DNA of 64,000 nucleotides from Otatea glauca (taxonomy: Eukaryota; Streptophyta; Magnoliopsida; Poales; Poaceae). The stretch covers positions 31,930,104 through 31,994,103 of the forward strand of contig CM070725.1 of assembly GCA_036346275.1 (NCBI GenBank). The letters run 5' to 3'. Positions 11,783 to 23,699 of this stretch are shown here, one piece after another; positions within the stretch are counted from its first letter, which is position 1, and each line of letters starts with the position of its first letter. The notes beneath the pieces were generated by a model that saw only the letters and a list, made by a program, of their open reading frames with translations, had not been told where the DNA came from and searched no databases. Position numbers and translations under genes: made by a program.

Positions 11783-14636
11783 TCAGAGTCGTGCCCCTAA
11801 AGCCGACAGTGCTCCAGCTGCCTTGGCGATTGTTTCTTGTACCTCATCCAAGATCTTGTCATCATCTGCTGCATTGCCTGGGATGGGTATAAGTTTGGCC
11901 GATTGCTCCTTGAAGGCTGCCACAGCTGATGCTATTTCTATCTTCTGCTCCTTGGCGGCCGATGATGTTTTTTCAAAGGAATCTTGACCTTCGGCGATGA
12001 GCTTCACCGTCTTCGACAGTTCATCTTCAAGAAATTTCTTAGTGGTTTCCAGCTTTTGAAGAGAAGATTTGGTAACTTTCAGAGAATCCATAGTGGCATC
12101 AAACTTTTTCTTTTTCGCCTTTGTCTCCGCAACCATTTTGTCAAGGATTCTCTGGTCGGCTTCTTGGGCTGCTCTCTTTTTCTTCCTTTCTTTTGCCTCC
12201 ACGGTGTCTTTTCTCATCCAAATGGCCTACCTCAAGCAGTGCAGCCATAGCCGCTGGTGGTAAATCGGCCTCAACTACAGCCATAGCATCCCGAATTGGC
12301 TGATTATTGTTTAAAATCTCCGATTGCGGCCTTGACACTAAATCAAATAGCTTGTTGAGGCGGTCTTGCATGCCAGGGCCGATGAAACCGCAGCCAACGC
12401 GTCTTTTGAGACCGCGATGATGTTTTGAATTGCAGAGATGTAATCGTCGGCTGCAAAAATCTCTGGATCATCTAAGTCGGATAAATTGAAGCCGAGAAGG
12501 TTGGATGGGTCAGAAGTCTCCGAGCAAAGAATGTTGTTGGCAGTATCGACTCTTTGGCGATATATCCGCGAGTTTGATAAAATGTTGGCCACTTGTGCTG
12601 ATGCGGTAGGCTGGAAGAAAGAATATAATGAGACCGATGGACTAAATCGAGATTTGTAAATTTTTAAAAATAAAAAAAATACCTGAGCAGTAGCCGATTC
12701 GTGAGGTGAACTTTCGCCACTTTGTTCCTGTGGTTTAGAGTATTTCTTCTTGGCAGGAACTTTAGTGGACTTCGGCTTCTTCTTTTCTAAATAACCATCG
12801 GCTGAAAGTCAGTTAATGAGAAGAATGGAAAAGAACAAAAGATGATTGAGCATAACTTACTTGGTTGCTGTTGCCTTTCTAAATCGGATAAAGATGGGCT
12901 TTGAATGCTCAAGGAACCAGAAGTATAGCCAGTAAGTGCAGTTGCCTTATGTGGTCGTTTTTCTTTGCTAGTTGCAGGAGCATCGATCGGCTTCTTGCCG
13001 GCAGCTTTAGTCTGCAAAGAAAAGAAGACAGCCAATGAGATAAATTCATATAGGCTATGATAAAGAAAAGCTAAATCGACTAATACCTCGCTAGTAATAT
13101 TTACGAGACTCGTATTATCATATCCGGAGCTCGATTCGTCACTTGAACTGTTATCAGAAGATACCATCGGCTCAGGAAGGTCTGGGAAGAGGGCATCAAT
13201 AATAGCCGATGGGGTACGATCTAGGAGAAGTGCATTCGCAATTGAAGACCACCATGCGGAGAATCGGCTGGATCGACGATTGTTCAAGACGAAATGTGGC
13301 AAAGATTTGATCTGCATGTCATCGGCTATCTCCAAGACCATATTGGCTGCAGCCAAAGATCGTACTCTAGTTCTAGGCTGAACCAAGTCAAGAAGTGGGA
13401 GACTGGGAATCACTTGGCCGAAACCCAGTTGTTTGGCAAAGATGGAAGGATGATAAAATTCATAAGAAGGCTGAAAGGTGCGGTTCCTTGTATTGAAGCC
13501 GACATGCAAGATACTAGGAGAGATAAAAATTTTAAAGAAATCCAGAGTCGATTCAGGCATTTCGGAACTATCAGAATCCAAATGAAGAAATGATGGCCAT
13601 TCAAAATCGTACCTGACCGTATAATCAAGAAGTCTTGTTGGCTAAAATCATTACTATCCAAGTTCAGGAAAAAAGATAAATATTTTTTCAAGTCGACTGG
13701 AGATATCTTCTTGCTGCCAGAGCACATTATATATCTTTCGCCATAAGATCGGCTAGCTCTGAATTCTGGTGCTGCATTTTCTGGTGTATCTTCGCGAGGA
13801 AATGCCGAGTCGTCAGATGGATCCAGTCTGAAAGATCGGCTAAATAAACAATACAACCATATCTGGATAAACCAGAGAGGACCACCTACGTTGCCAATGC
13901 AAAATTTGGCAAAACCAGTGAAAAGCCGACTCCTAATCACATGCATCATTTGACAAACTGCCCCAAGGAACATTTTTCCCAATGCTAGCCGACGGCCCTC
14001 TACCAATCGCTCTGCCATTAACTGATACACTTGTGTTGGTCCTAAAGAAGCACCACAAAACAAGAATCGGTCTAACCACAAGTTCGAGAAAAGTAACATG
14101 TTCTTCATCCGATACGGCCCATTCACTTTATTATTGTTGTTAATATATTTGCGCCAACCTTCTCCTTTGGATTGAATAAACTTGTATTTCGGTTTGCCAC
14201 TAAAGGCGATATCCGCTCACCATCCGGCCTAAGGCAAAGACAATTGGGCTATGTCCATGAGGGTCGGGCGGATGGGACCAAGATGGAACAAGAAAGCATT
14301 GAAGGTCTCGACTGAAATAGCGGTCGTGGCCACTAAGGGCTCATTGGCTTCTGGATCGGCTAATGAGAGAGGAATACACTCTGCTATACCCATCTTTTCC
14401 CATTCCCCTCTTTTTTGAGCAGCCACGCGAATATACCAAGATCTCCATCCCTTTAGCGCTGTCGGCCATGCCCTGAAACTTTTTTCCCAGCTCTCTATGT
14501 TGAATGCAGTAGCCGATAAAGGAAGACGGGGAATATCCTGGCTAATAACCGTGCTGGCATCTAGATTCCCTATCGAACTAAGGAAATATTGATCTTTACT
14601 GTTAGGGATTGGAATGAGTACCTGACTCGCGTCCAT
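11783..14636 (-). pseudogene. Antisense spliced plant-mobile-domain (PMD) gene in the Tat element
   Basis: This gene runs opposite to gag-pol, between integrase and the 3' LTR. The first ATG is at 14,636, and the frame is open up to 14,708. The N-terminal 450 codons match a plant mobile (aminotransferase-like) domain, with cues such as FNAFLFHLGPIRPTLMDIAQ, CGASLGPTQVYQLMAERLV and IGNVGGPLWFIQIWL. Three introns with GT-AG ends fit: 13,012-13,086, 12,802-12,860 and 12,611-12,682. Splicing the second and third keeps the frame open through a Lys-rich exon (12,683-12,801). The C-terminus (12,217-11,783) is Lys/Glu-rich and probably coiled coil. Frameshifts near 14,215-14,228, 13,612-13,632, 12,380 and 12,215 break it. 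Extra antisense ORFs are known in Tat elements, but their role is unclear. Confidence 0.7.
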
Positions 14637-14961
14637 TTCAGCTGATCTTAGCAAGCCGATTGGAGAAGAAGGATGCAAGCCGATTGATGGAAACCGAGCA
14701 ATAGACAAGTAAAAGCCGATTGTTTGAGGTTGGAGAGCTTGTGCGCGTGAGGAATGACCGAGGTGGGGGCCGCGTTTTATAGCATGGTAAAAATTTGAAA
14801 TGGCGGGAAGTGAATTTCAAAAGGCGTGAGCAGTTAAAACGCACTACCAGCATGTCAGAGAATTACGGTGCGAATAAAGCAGCAGTTAATGGCGAAGATC
14901 AAACGTTAGCCGATTGAACAAGCCGATAATTGTGATTTTTGACAGATGAACAATCATCTCT

Positions 14962-14978
14962 CAAAAATGAGGGGCATA
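14962..14978 (+). other. Polypurine tract of the Tat element
   Basis: The purine-rich run AAAAATGAGGGGCATA lies immediately before the 3' LTR start. It has the position and composition of the plus-strand DNA priming site used in reverse transcription. Confidence 0.65.
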
Positions 14979-15634
14979 TGTTTGCACCAAAATTCGGCAA
15001 GTTTATGCAAATCAGGCAATAAAATTAAAGATAAGAAAACTAACGGAAGATTGGAAAGAATCCGAGATATTTGGTAACTGCAAGATTTTTAAGGAAACAA
15101 TCGTCCAAGATAAGGCCGATACGGATACGGACTCAAGCGTGTTGTAGTAGGACACGATCGGCCGAAGGGTATAAAAGAAGGGCCAAAGCAAGCTGCAGAG
15201 AATCATCAACACAATACAATCAACCAGCTTTTACTTTTCATCTTTTTCCTGTCGACTAGGAGTAGTTCTTGTAATTTAGCCTTTGTAATCGATTTTGATC
15301 AATAAAGTTACGCATCGCCGATTGTTGATCTTCGTCAATTACACCCCAGGTTCGATTTATTCTGATTTTGTTGCGCATCGCCTTCTTCAGAATCGATCTA
15401 CCCTTACCCTCTGATTAGCCTTAATCGGCTAATTAGATTTATCCTGACACTTTAATCTTGATCGGCTTCAGGCTGATTAAGTTTAAGCCGATTGATATTG
15501 ACGATCGGCTTGGAGTAAATTTTATTGTTTTTTACCTTGTCGATTCTGAGTCAAATCGGTAGCGCACGCTCGAACCATGTGTTAAATGCGGTGTCTTGTT
15601 GTCGAAACCCCACCTCAAGTTTTTGACGCCAACA
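14979..15634 (+). repeat. 3' LTR of the Tat element
   Basis: This is the mate of 4,043-4,690. It starts TGTTTGCACC and ends GACGCCAACA. TATAAAA is at 15,170-15,176 and AATAAA at 15,301-15,306. The two LTRs are identical over long stretches. The differences are three adjacent substitutions near position 54, one G/A change after the AATAAA, and a cluster of small indels in the last 130 bp. Confidence 0.88.
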
Positions 15635-15639
15635 GATTG

Positions 15640-16359
15640 ACATTTGTGTATTTATCAAGAAAGTTCTATGCAACAACTAGGAATATTTACCAGTATCCAC
15701 AGTATAGCAAATTTATTGAAAATACATGTATACATATATAAATTTATAAAACAACATAAATTAAGTAAAATAGTAGGATCAAGATGGTCAAAGGATGTGC
15801 TTGCCTTGCTCGTTGAATTCTTGAGGTTGTTTGGGGTCGATGAGGAAAGTTTCTAGAGCATTGGTATCTACACGTGGCACATCATATAGCAACAATAAGA
15901 GCTAAACGACTTCAAATAGAGACCAAATTCAAATATTTTTGCTGAGACAGAAATTCCAGGATTTTAGAAAAAATAGAAACTTGTTTCACTCAATTTAGAG
16001 TTCATTTGCAAATGTTATGAACATTTGAATTTTAATCGGTTGAAAATACCTTAAAATAGAAAAAATGGCTGACGTCGGAGACGTACTTTCCCAAAAATAC
16101 ACCTCCCAATATAGAATGCGTAATTTCCTTTGAACTGAAAGTGTCTTTCTCATTTTCATGATTTTATTTTTTATTTACCGAGGCCAACATGTGGGTTTCA
16201 TCTGTCAGGTTTTATTATTTTTGAAAAATTAGCGATTGTTTTTAAATTTCATACTGTGTGAAAAGTGAATTTTTTTTTGTTTTATTCAGAATTAAAAATC
16301 TATAAATATGATAATTCAAGAGAAAAATAAAATTTGCTAATTTTGATTGTATATATACA
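15640..16359 (-). mobile_element. Old long-LTR Ty3/gypsy LTR, 5' part (continuation)
   Basis: After the Tat element the minus-strand LTR resumes. On the minus strand the segment near 15,765-15,815 reads AGGCAAGCACATCCTTTGACC followed by a CTTGATCCTA-type block. This matches the AAGGCAAGT...TGATCCTA block of the LTRs at 35,699-35,735 and 51,040-51,070. The outer end is uncertain. The best candidate is the minus-strand TGTATATATACA at 16,348-16,359, but no matching target duplication with the 2,487 end was found. Confidence 0.5.
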
Positions 16360-18575
16360 AAGTAGGAATCGAAATCTATTATGTAATACAAATCTATCAT
16401 ATGCGGTTTATAGTCGCAAAGTAAAAAGGGAATATGCTAAAAATATTGCATTATTAGCATGTAATATAGACAAATATTGCAATAATGAAATAACGAGGTG
16501 ATACTGATATAAATAGAAAATGCTATGTTATAGTATGTTTCCTGTTTTGCTATGTAAGTATTTGAGAAAGAAAGTTAGGTCATAGGTGACGATTATAAGG
16601 AAAAAGAGTGAGTATTTATTTTCTCTTATAGTATATAATACTAAGATATCACAAATGGTGTTTTGCAATGATTTGTTTTCAAAAAAATAAAATCATATAT
16701 ATTACAAAGTCATTTAAACATACTTTAAGGATGATACCCTCGTAAGTGCGTAGACCACCTTGCTAATTACGTGAAAGCTACAAACTCCTGTGCTACACCT
16801 TCCTAGGATTTCTCACTTCCCTTTTTTATTTTTGCTGTGAGTGGGAGTGAGCAGAAGGTGGAAGGTGATCAACCGTGAGGACCAGTTTGTCGTGCGTGAA
16901 ATTCACACGAAATAATTCAATTTGCACAGGAATATAGAAAATTCATGTGTTCCAAACCGGCCCTAAGTAATGTGAATTATTTTAATTCAAAATCTTGTTG
17001 CTTGATATCTATCCTTAAAAACGTTATTAAAAATGCTTAGCACTTTGAAATATATTATAAATTGTGCACCTTCAGCTTCAGAAATGGTGAAATTGTGCGA
17101 TGCCACTATTGTACTTCATAGAAAATATTAGGATTTTCACTTCCACTGTCCTTTTTGTTTGGATGGTCTAGGATGGCTCTGTATCATCAACAAGTCATGC
17201 ATCCCGGAACATCCACGCAAGGCCTCAACGATGATGGGATGCTAATGTCAACAAGGAGAAATTTTTGCTTTTTTAGCCTCCATGTGGATGTTTTTCAAAA
17301 TATAGCTTCTTTCAAAATCATTTACAGATTTAACTCCCACGAGTTAGCTCCCGCGCTCAGGAAGCTTGAATTTAATTATATTTCCTAATTAATTACTTAG
17401 TAAATCACTAATTAATTCCATCCTTGTGCGGAATGCAAGTGCCATAGCTATCTTCTGCACGAGCCAAGCGCGGAAGCAGCACGAAATCTATCCTTCCACC
17501 GTAGTTAGGCGCGGTAGTTGCTACCGATTCCTTCCACACCATCCAGACATAGAACTTGCCTGTCGAGAAAGTTGTCGAACTCCCACGGTGCGGCAGGTGA
17601 CTCATGTCGCCTGCCACACCTTTTAGGCTTATCAAAGAGGTTAATTTCGTAAATTAGAATAAAAGAGAGCTAAATTTGCTAAAAACGAATTTCAAGGGGG
17701 TTAGTAAAGTGGCGGTTCCTCTGAGGAAGCTAACAATTAACCCAGTTCTCAATGTGCGTTTTCAACGGTTAGGATTAACTCCCATAGCAAAAGGACGTTT
17801 GAGATCCTAACTTTCCTAAGTCCACATTCTCTAGAATTTACCAGTTAGGCACTCCTTGATGCGCTGCACTTGTATACGAATATCCTGACATGTGCAAGTC
17901 AGACGCCGTCTCCAAGAACACAAAAGGTTAAAGCCGTGAAAGTTGGACAGGTTCCTGTGTTGTTATTACGACAGCTGCAACTTAAACAGTCGCCACGTGT
18001 CAGCACAGTTAGATCAGGCAGCGAACAGCTCACATAGCACTACAGTGCCAACTATAATGTCAGGGTTGCTACAGTATTCTTTAATTAGTACTACGAAAGA
18101 TACGAAGTATCGTTTATCCAACGACCACTCCTTAATTGCTAAAGTTTTCACTTTTCAGTCGTTCCAAGACCGGGTTGGATTTCGTTTCGTGCAGGTGAGT
18201 GGCAGCTTTGTCAGGGGGGCAAAGTGGAGGGCTGCAGCAGGCTCCGCTGAAACCCCGAACCAAACGCAAGCTACTCATGGAACAGAAGGCGGACCAAATT
18301 GCAGTAAGCCACAAACGGCACATGCAGTGCACGAGAGCCTGGAGAGGTCATAGTGCAAGTGTGAGACTATACGAAGGTTAACTTATAATAGATATATTAT
18401 GAGAATGTGATATTTATTAGGCTCGTGACGATTTATGTGAGTTTATTTTAGGTTTAGAAAAATGAATTAGCAATTTTAGGATATATCGGTTTTTCTAGTG
18501 GGTTTGAGCGATGCATATAATTGAGAATTCATATTGTTGTTAATTAAATATTGTATATTATATTGAGCAATACTA
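16360..18575. other. Unassigned sequence, AT-rich then mixed
   Basis: No gene is recognised here. Around 16,890-16,975 there is a segment ending in a phrase about ACACAGGAATATAG and CCAAACCGGCCC, typical of short non-autonomous transposon ends in grasses, but I could not pair its termini. At 17,420-17,630 a GC-richer patch has short opposing GCGGCAGGTGACTC-like and GTGTGGCAGGCGACAT-like segments, suggesting an imperfect inverted repeat. At 17,943-18,353 there is a 136-codon frame without recognisable domains. Confidence 0.35.
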
Positions 18576-19809
18576 TGTGATGCGTTTCCTTGTCTGTGAT
18601 GGTTGCGAGACTTCAGAGCTAGGTCATGATGAGGCGACTAGACTAGGAGAGCTGAGGTCTACACGGTCAAGGTGACGCCGAAAGATGACTAAGACCGAAA
18701 AGTTGCTGCAAGCCGGGATGACAAGTGTATGGATGAGATGCTAACTTAAGCCATACTCAAGCGAAAGAGGATATTTAGATCAAGGGTTCACGGATGGAGT
18801 AGTAATTAAGTTAGTGTTAAATGGTTAAAACCTGTTATGTTGTTAGGTTTTAGCCCATATATAAGTGAGTGTGTTAATCCCAACCCTTGATGAGGTTTCT
18901 TATGGAAGAATGAAGTCATCCAAGGGTGGTGAATCTCAATACTTGATGAGGTTTCTTGAGGGCCAAGAAGGTCATTCAAGGGTGGAGATTACTCCTAGTA
19001 GGCTATAAATAGAGAGGTGAAGGGATGCTTTCACGCCAAGTTTTAGAGAAGAATTTTTTGTTTCCTTACGCTCCTTTGAGCTTTGCCCATCAAGAAGTGT
19101 GGCCTTGTAACCATTCCTTTCTAAGCAATGCAAGATCCAAGCTCATCTATGTTCTGAAATTTATTTTATTTCTTGCATTTTTACTTGTTCCTTTCTTGCA
19201 ACTTAAGCTTTTCTTTCCCTCCTTCGACTCGTTGTAGTTCTATTAGATCTAGGATGCGTAGGAGGTTGAGAAACTAATCTAAATCATGTCTCAACCTAGC
19301 AAGATCTATTAGAACTTATTCTTGCTCAAGTTGTGATTGCAACATCGTGTTCTTGATTTGAAATCACTGATTTTAGTGTAGCTTGAAATATTTGCACGAA
19401 AGGTTGAGACCTTAGTCTTATTCTTGCAATTGCTTCTGAAATCAAAGTCCTAAAGTCATTTCATAGTGCTGCTTTTTCTGCGCAACAAGGATTTTGAGCT
19501 AGATAGGTCTCTCTTTTGGGCTTTATTTTGAAATTCCTTTTGGAATCACGACCCAGAGGACCTTATCTTACTGTGATTTAAATTTCACCAATTTTGAATG
19601 AGTAGATCTAAAGTTATTCAGATTTCTTAACGACCTAGTTTGATATTTTTGATCATCCTTGTTGAAATTTCTGCTCCATTCATCCTCCTTTTCATGTTCT
19701 TGAACCTAGTGTTTGCTCCATAGCACTAGTGTTCAAAAAGAGATTTTTGAGTGGAAAAAATTTATTTGGCTCCTATTTACCCCCTCTAGTCGCCGATTTC
19801 GATCCTTCA
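18576..19809 (+). repeat. 5' LTR of the copia element (left edge uncertain)
   Basis: The LTR ends GATCCTTCA directly before the primer site. A TATAAATA box lies near 19,003. Just upstream is a short tandem duplication of about 65 bp: CTTGATGAGGTTTCTT followed by a CATCCAAGGGTGG-like segment occurs twice between 18,885 and 18,980. Only this one LTR is visible, so its start cannot be confirmed by comparison. Confidence 0.5.
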
Positions 19810-19811
19810 AT

Positions 19812-19823
19812 TGGTATTAGAGC
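19812..19823 (+). other. Primer-binding site, Met-tRNA type
   Basis: TGGTATTAGAGC differs at one position from TGGTATCAGAGC, the usual complement to the 3' end of initiator Met-tRNA in plant copia elements. It starts two bases after the LTR end. Confidence 0.75.
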
Positions 19824-19870
19824 CCGATTTTACTCTTTCTAGATCTCGACCGATCTCAAGAGCCATAGCG

Positions 19871-21117
19871 ATGAACAAGTATTCTACCAAGTCTTCTATA
19901 TTTTCTAGGGTAGACTATCCCTTTTGTAAATCTAAGATGAAATTATACATCACTGCTCAGGGTTTTATGATATGCCAGAAGGTTAAGCTTCCATACGATG
20001 TTCCTGCCAATGAAAACATCAATGTCGGAAATATGGCTAAAGTTAAAGCGAATGCTAAAGTAACATTCTCATATAGGACCTTAGATGTAGTGAGTATGAT
20101 AGGAAATCTCACCTATGATCTGCTTACCAGATTTAGGTGACTCTCGATGTTTATTACGAGGAAACTACCAAAATCAAGACCGTGAGGCAAGATCAGTTCA
20201 AGTGTGCTTACAACAAGTTTAAGCAACACACTAGAGAGTCCTTGGATAAGTGCTTTGGGCATTTCACCAAGATTTTGAGTGCTCTCTGAGCTATTGGTAC
20301 CACATACTCTGACTCAGATAATGCTCATCATTTTCTCATAGCACTTGATCTTCCATTTGGGAGATGAAGTTGACCTCCATCAAGGACATCACTGACTTGT
20401 CGATGTTGACTTTTGACGGGCTTTATTCCTAAGTCAAGACTCATGAGACTGACGTCGTCTCATGAAAGTCGAAGTCACACTCGATGGCATTGGTCACCGA
20501 TCCCAACTCTGAGACTTTCATTGGTTTTTCCCTCTCCAGTATTTGTGAGATGAGCGATGAGCAGCTGGAGAGGTTTTCAGAAAATGAGCTTGCCCTCTCG
20601 GTCAGAAAGTTTTCTCATGCATACAAGAAGGTAAGAGAGAGGAAGAGAGGATGACATATCACTTGCTTCGAGTACGATAGTCCCAACCACATTCGGGCAA
20701 ACTGCCGCAAGCTGGAGAAGGGCAAGAACGACTACGGTGGTTCGGTCAAAAATGACTACATCGACAAGAATCACAACAAGAAGGCTTCAATTTGGGATCC
20801 CAAGCGTAAGAAGAAGTACCACAATTTCTCTAAGAACAAGAAGCTCTTCCACCGCGTCATCGCTGCACTTGATGATATCTCCTTTGACGCCAAGACATGG
20901 AGCGATGATGGAGAGGGTGATCTGTAACAGAAGACTAAGAGCAACGATGACTTCACTTGCATGTGCTTCATGGCCGACGAGATCGGCATCAGCGACGACG
21001 ACCTCTATAGCAAGTCTGATGAGGTACCTTCCTATGATAAGCTCAATGATGCTTTCTACAAGTTAGAAAAATGTCATGCTAGAGCAAGAGCTAGATGTTT
21101 GGAGCTTGAGAAGTAAG
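19871..21117 (+). pseudogene. gag: Copia gag remnant
   Basis: Starting at the ATG at 19,871 the product opens MNKYSTKSSIFSRVDYPFCK, a copia gag N-terminus of the UBN2/DUF4219 kind. The frame is broken at about 20,138 and again later. Near 20,655-20,720 a nucleocapsid-like knuckle can be read (TCFEYDSPNHIRANCRKLEK). Its second Cys has become Tyr, so the CX2CX4HX4C metal site is damaged. A Lys- and Asp-rich tail continues to 21,117. It is non-functional. Confidence 0.65.
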
Positions 21118-21479
21118 TAGGTAGCTTTTCATGGGAGCTTGCTTCACTTAGATCTAGTCCATCATCCTCATAATATTCCTCATTTTTCCCGTCAAGGTGG
21201 ATATCAGCGGCATGAGTTTGTTTCTACCAGTAGGAGATTTAGACAGCGTTATTGGGATGGTTCGGTCTTTGCACATCGGCGGACCAACCCAGCTCTAGCT
21301 CCTAGGCCTCCTGCAGGTGTTGTTTCTAATATTGTGAGAGTTGAGCGTTAGAGAGACCTTAGAGTTCAGTCTTTTGCTTCTTTGATTGGTACTTCTGCTC
21401 GTCGTGTGGCTCAGTAATGGGTTCCTAGATCTGCAATTACCTGCCCCAATACTGAGTCATCGATCTCTTACTTTCACTG

Positions 21480-23451
21480 ATTCAGGTGTGTAGGGCTGGG
21501 AAGGGAGAGGTTTGGATCATAGACTCCATCTGTTCTTGCCACATGACAAGAGATTCTCGCTAGTTCCCTTCCTTAGCCTATGCCCCAGTGATGAGCTAAT
21601 CACATTTGTTGATGCTTCATCAGGTAGAGTCATTGCTTCAGGTACCGTATGTATTAATGATAATTTCTCTCTTAAGAATGTTGCCTTAGTCAGAAGCTGC
21701 GCTATAATTTTCTTTCTGTGTGTCAGCTTACCGATGATGATTTCGAGGTGAGTTTCAAGCGTAATTCCTGTAGAATTCTAGATTCTTCTGGAGGGTTAGT
21801 TTGCGGGATTTCTAGGAATGGGAGAGTTTTTTTGTGCTGATTTTGCTAATTTTTCTAGTGATTCTCTTCATTGCCTAGTGCTCCAGAGTCCCATGATCTC
21901 TCATTCTAGCATAGGAACTTGGTCACAATGATTTTGATCACTTAACCCGAGTTAGCAGCCATGATCTCATTCGTGGTTTGTCCAAACTCAAGATGGTCAA
22001 AGACTTGGTTTGTTCTCCTTGCCGAATGGCAAGATGGTTGTTGCTACTCATCCTCTAGTCACTGTTGTGATGATTGATGCACGAGGATAGCTTTTATAGA
22101 TGTACATTATTGATCTAGCTAGAGTGTAGTCAGCGGGTGGGAAGTGGTTTGTTCTTGTCATTGTTGATGATTTTTCAAGATTTTCTTGGGTATTTTTCAT
22201 GGCCTCGAAGGATAAGTATTTTACCCACTTCAGGAGTTTGGTCCGTATGTTGTCTATTGAGCTCCCACGTGCCTTACAAGTTGTACGTAGTGATAATGGC
22301 ATGGAGTTCAAGAAATCCTACTTTGAGAATTTATGTGAGGAGTTAGGTATTGATTATCAGTTCTCTTCTTCATACGTCCCTCAACAGAATAGCGTAGTGG
22401 AGAGGAAAAATAGGACCTTGGTCGAAATGGCCAGGATAATGCTAGATGAGTACAGTTCTTCTATGAAGTTTTTGGCTGAGGCTGTAGCTACTACTTACCA
22501 TGTGTTCAACATAGTTTTCTTGAGGGCACACTTGCACCGCACTTCATATGAGTTGAGATATGGATGAAAGCCCAGTGTTTCTCATTTTCATGTTTTTGGT
22601 TGCAAGTATTTCATTTTGAAGTTTAGGAACCTATATAAGTTCGAGTCACGTTCTTCTGACGGTACCTTTCTTGGTTACTCGACTTCTTATCGTAGCTACA
22701 GGGTTTGGAGTTTTGAGGCGGGTAGGATTATAGAGACCTATGAGGTGGCCTTTGACGAGACTAGTTCAGGCACTAGATCAGATATTTCAGGCTCTTCTCC
22801 TCTCTCCGAGGCCATCTTTGTAAAGGATGACAATGATGGAGATGACAGTACTCTACTTGATCTAGTCTCCTCTACACCTAAGGTGCCTCCTATTTCTGTC
22901 TTTGCATCTCAGGGAGTTCAGTCCTTTCCATTAGACTCTTCTGTAGTTAGTAGCTCTATTCCTACCTTTTTTCAGCATGAAGTAGAGGCCACTTCTGCTT
23001 CTGGACCTCCCCGCTATATTCAACGAGCTCATCCACCTGTTGCTTTTTTTGGGCCGGAGGATGTTTCTCATGCATTATCTTATGAGTCCTGGATCAATGC
23101 AATACATGAGGAACTCAAGAACTTTGAGAGGAACAAGGTCTGACAGCTTGTTGAGTGCCCATCTGGTCATAATGTCATTGGGACCAAGTGGGTGTTCAAG
23201 AACAAACAAAGTAAGGATGGGGTTGTCATTAGGAATAAGGCTAGACTAGTTGCTCAGAGCTTCTCTCTGGTTGAGGATGTTGACTTTGAGGAGATCTTTG
23301 CCCCGTACCTAGACTAGAGGCTATTGGGATTATGCTTGTATTTTTTACGTCCAAGGGCTTCAAGCTATATCAATGGATGTCAAGAGTGCATTCCTCAATG
23401 GGTATATTGAGAAAGAGGTTTATGTGAGGCAACCTCCAGGATTTGAGAACT
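21480..23451 (+). pseudogene. pol: Copia pol remnant (protease, integrase, RT start)
   Basis: The protease is at about 21,510-21,700, where the active-site DSG reads DSI (IIDSICSCHMTRDS) and a stop follows. The pre-integrase segment is at about 21,915-22,030 (FDHLTRVSSHDLIRGLSKL). The integrase core is at 22,136-22,560, with VDDFSRFSWV, RSDNGMEFK and VERKNRTLVEMAR, so all three acidic positions are still visible. Reverse transcriptase begins near 23,080 (ESWINAIHEELKNFERNKV) and runs through WVFKNKQSKDG and SAFLNGYIEKEVYVRQPPGF to 23,451, where the CACTA element interrupts it. It has several stops (for example 22,565 and 23,141) and frameshifts. Confidence 0.75.
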
Positions 23452-23699
23452 CACTACTACAAAGGGGTTATACTAGACACCTCATCACTGACTATTTTTT
23501 ATAAAAACCGTCAGAGATGAGTATCGGGCACATCACAAATGGTTTTTGGCTAAAACCGTATGTGATGAGGGCACATCACAGACGGTTTTAGCCAAAAACC
23601 GTCTATGATGACCATTTCTAGTAAATAAGAATAGAGAGTCATGACATCCTCTGTATTTTTAGGGTTTCTAGAGCTATTTTTGAGGTGGCTGCGATTGAG

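Larger units (their letters stand above)
4043..15634 (+). mobile_element. Full-length Tat-lineage Ty3/gypsy retrotransposon
   Basis: An 11.6-kb element bounded by two near-identical LTRs (4,043-4,690 and 14,979-15,634) and flanked by the 5-bp duplication GATTG (4,038-4,042 and 15,635-15,639). In order it carries gag, then protease, reverse transcriptase, RNase H and integrase without a chromodomain, then a 3-kb region with an antisense gene. The domain order, the moderate LTR length and the extra antisense gene downstream of integrase are known hallmarks of Tat-lineage elements such as RIRE2, Grande and Retand. The LTRs differ by only a few clustered substitutions and small indels, so insertion was fairly recent, yet pol is broken. 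The hexamer GCCGAT/ATCGGC is strikingly frequent across its length. Confidence 0.88.

Noticed and set aside
17943..18353. A 136-codon frame as a gene
   Set aside because: Its composition changes along the frame and no domain is recognisable. It overlaps minus-strand frames of similar quality.
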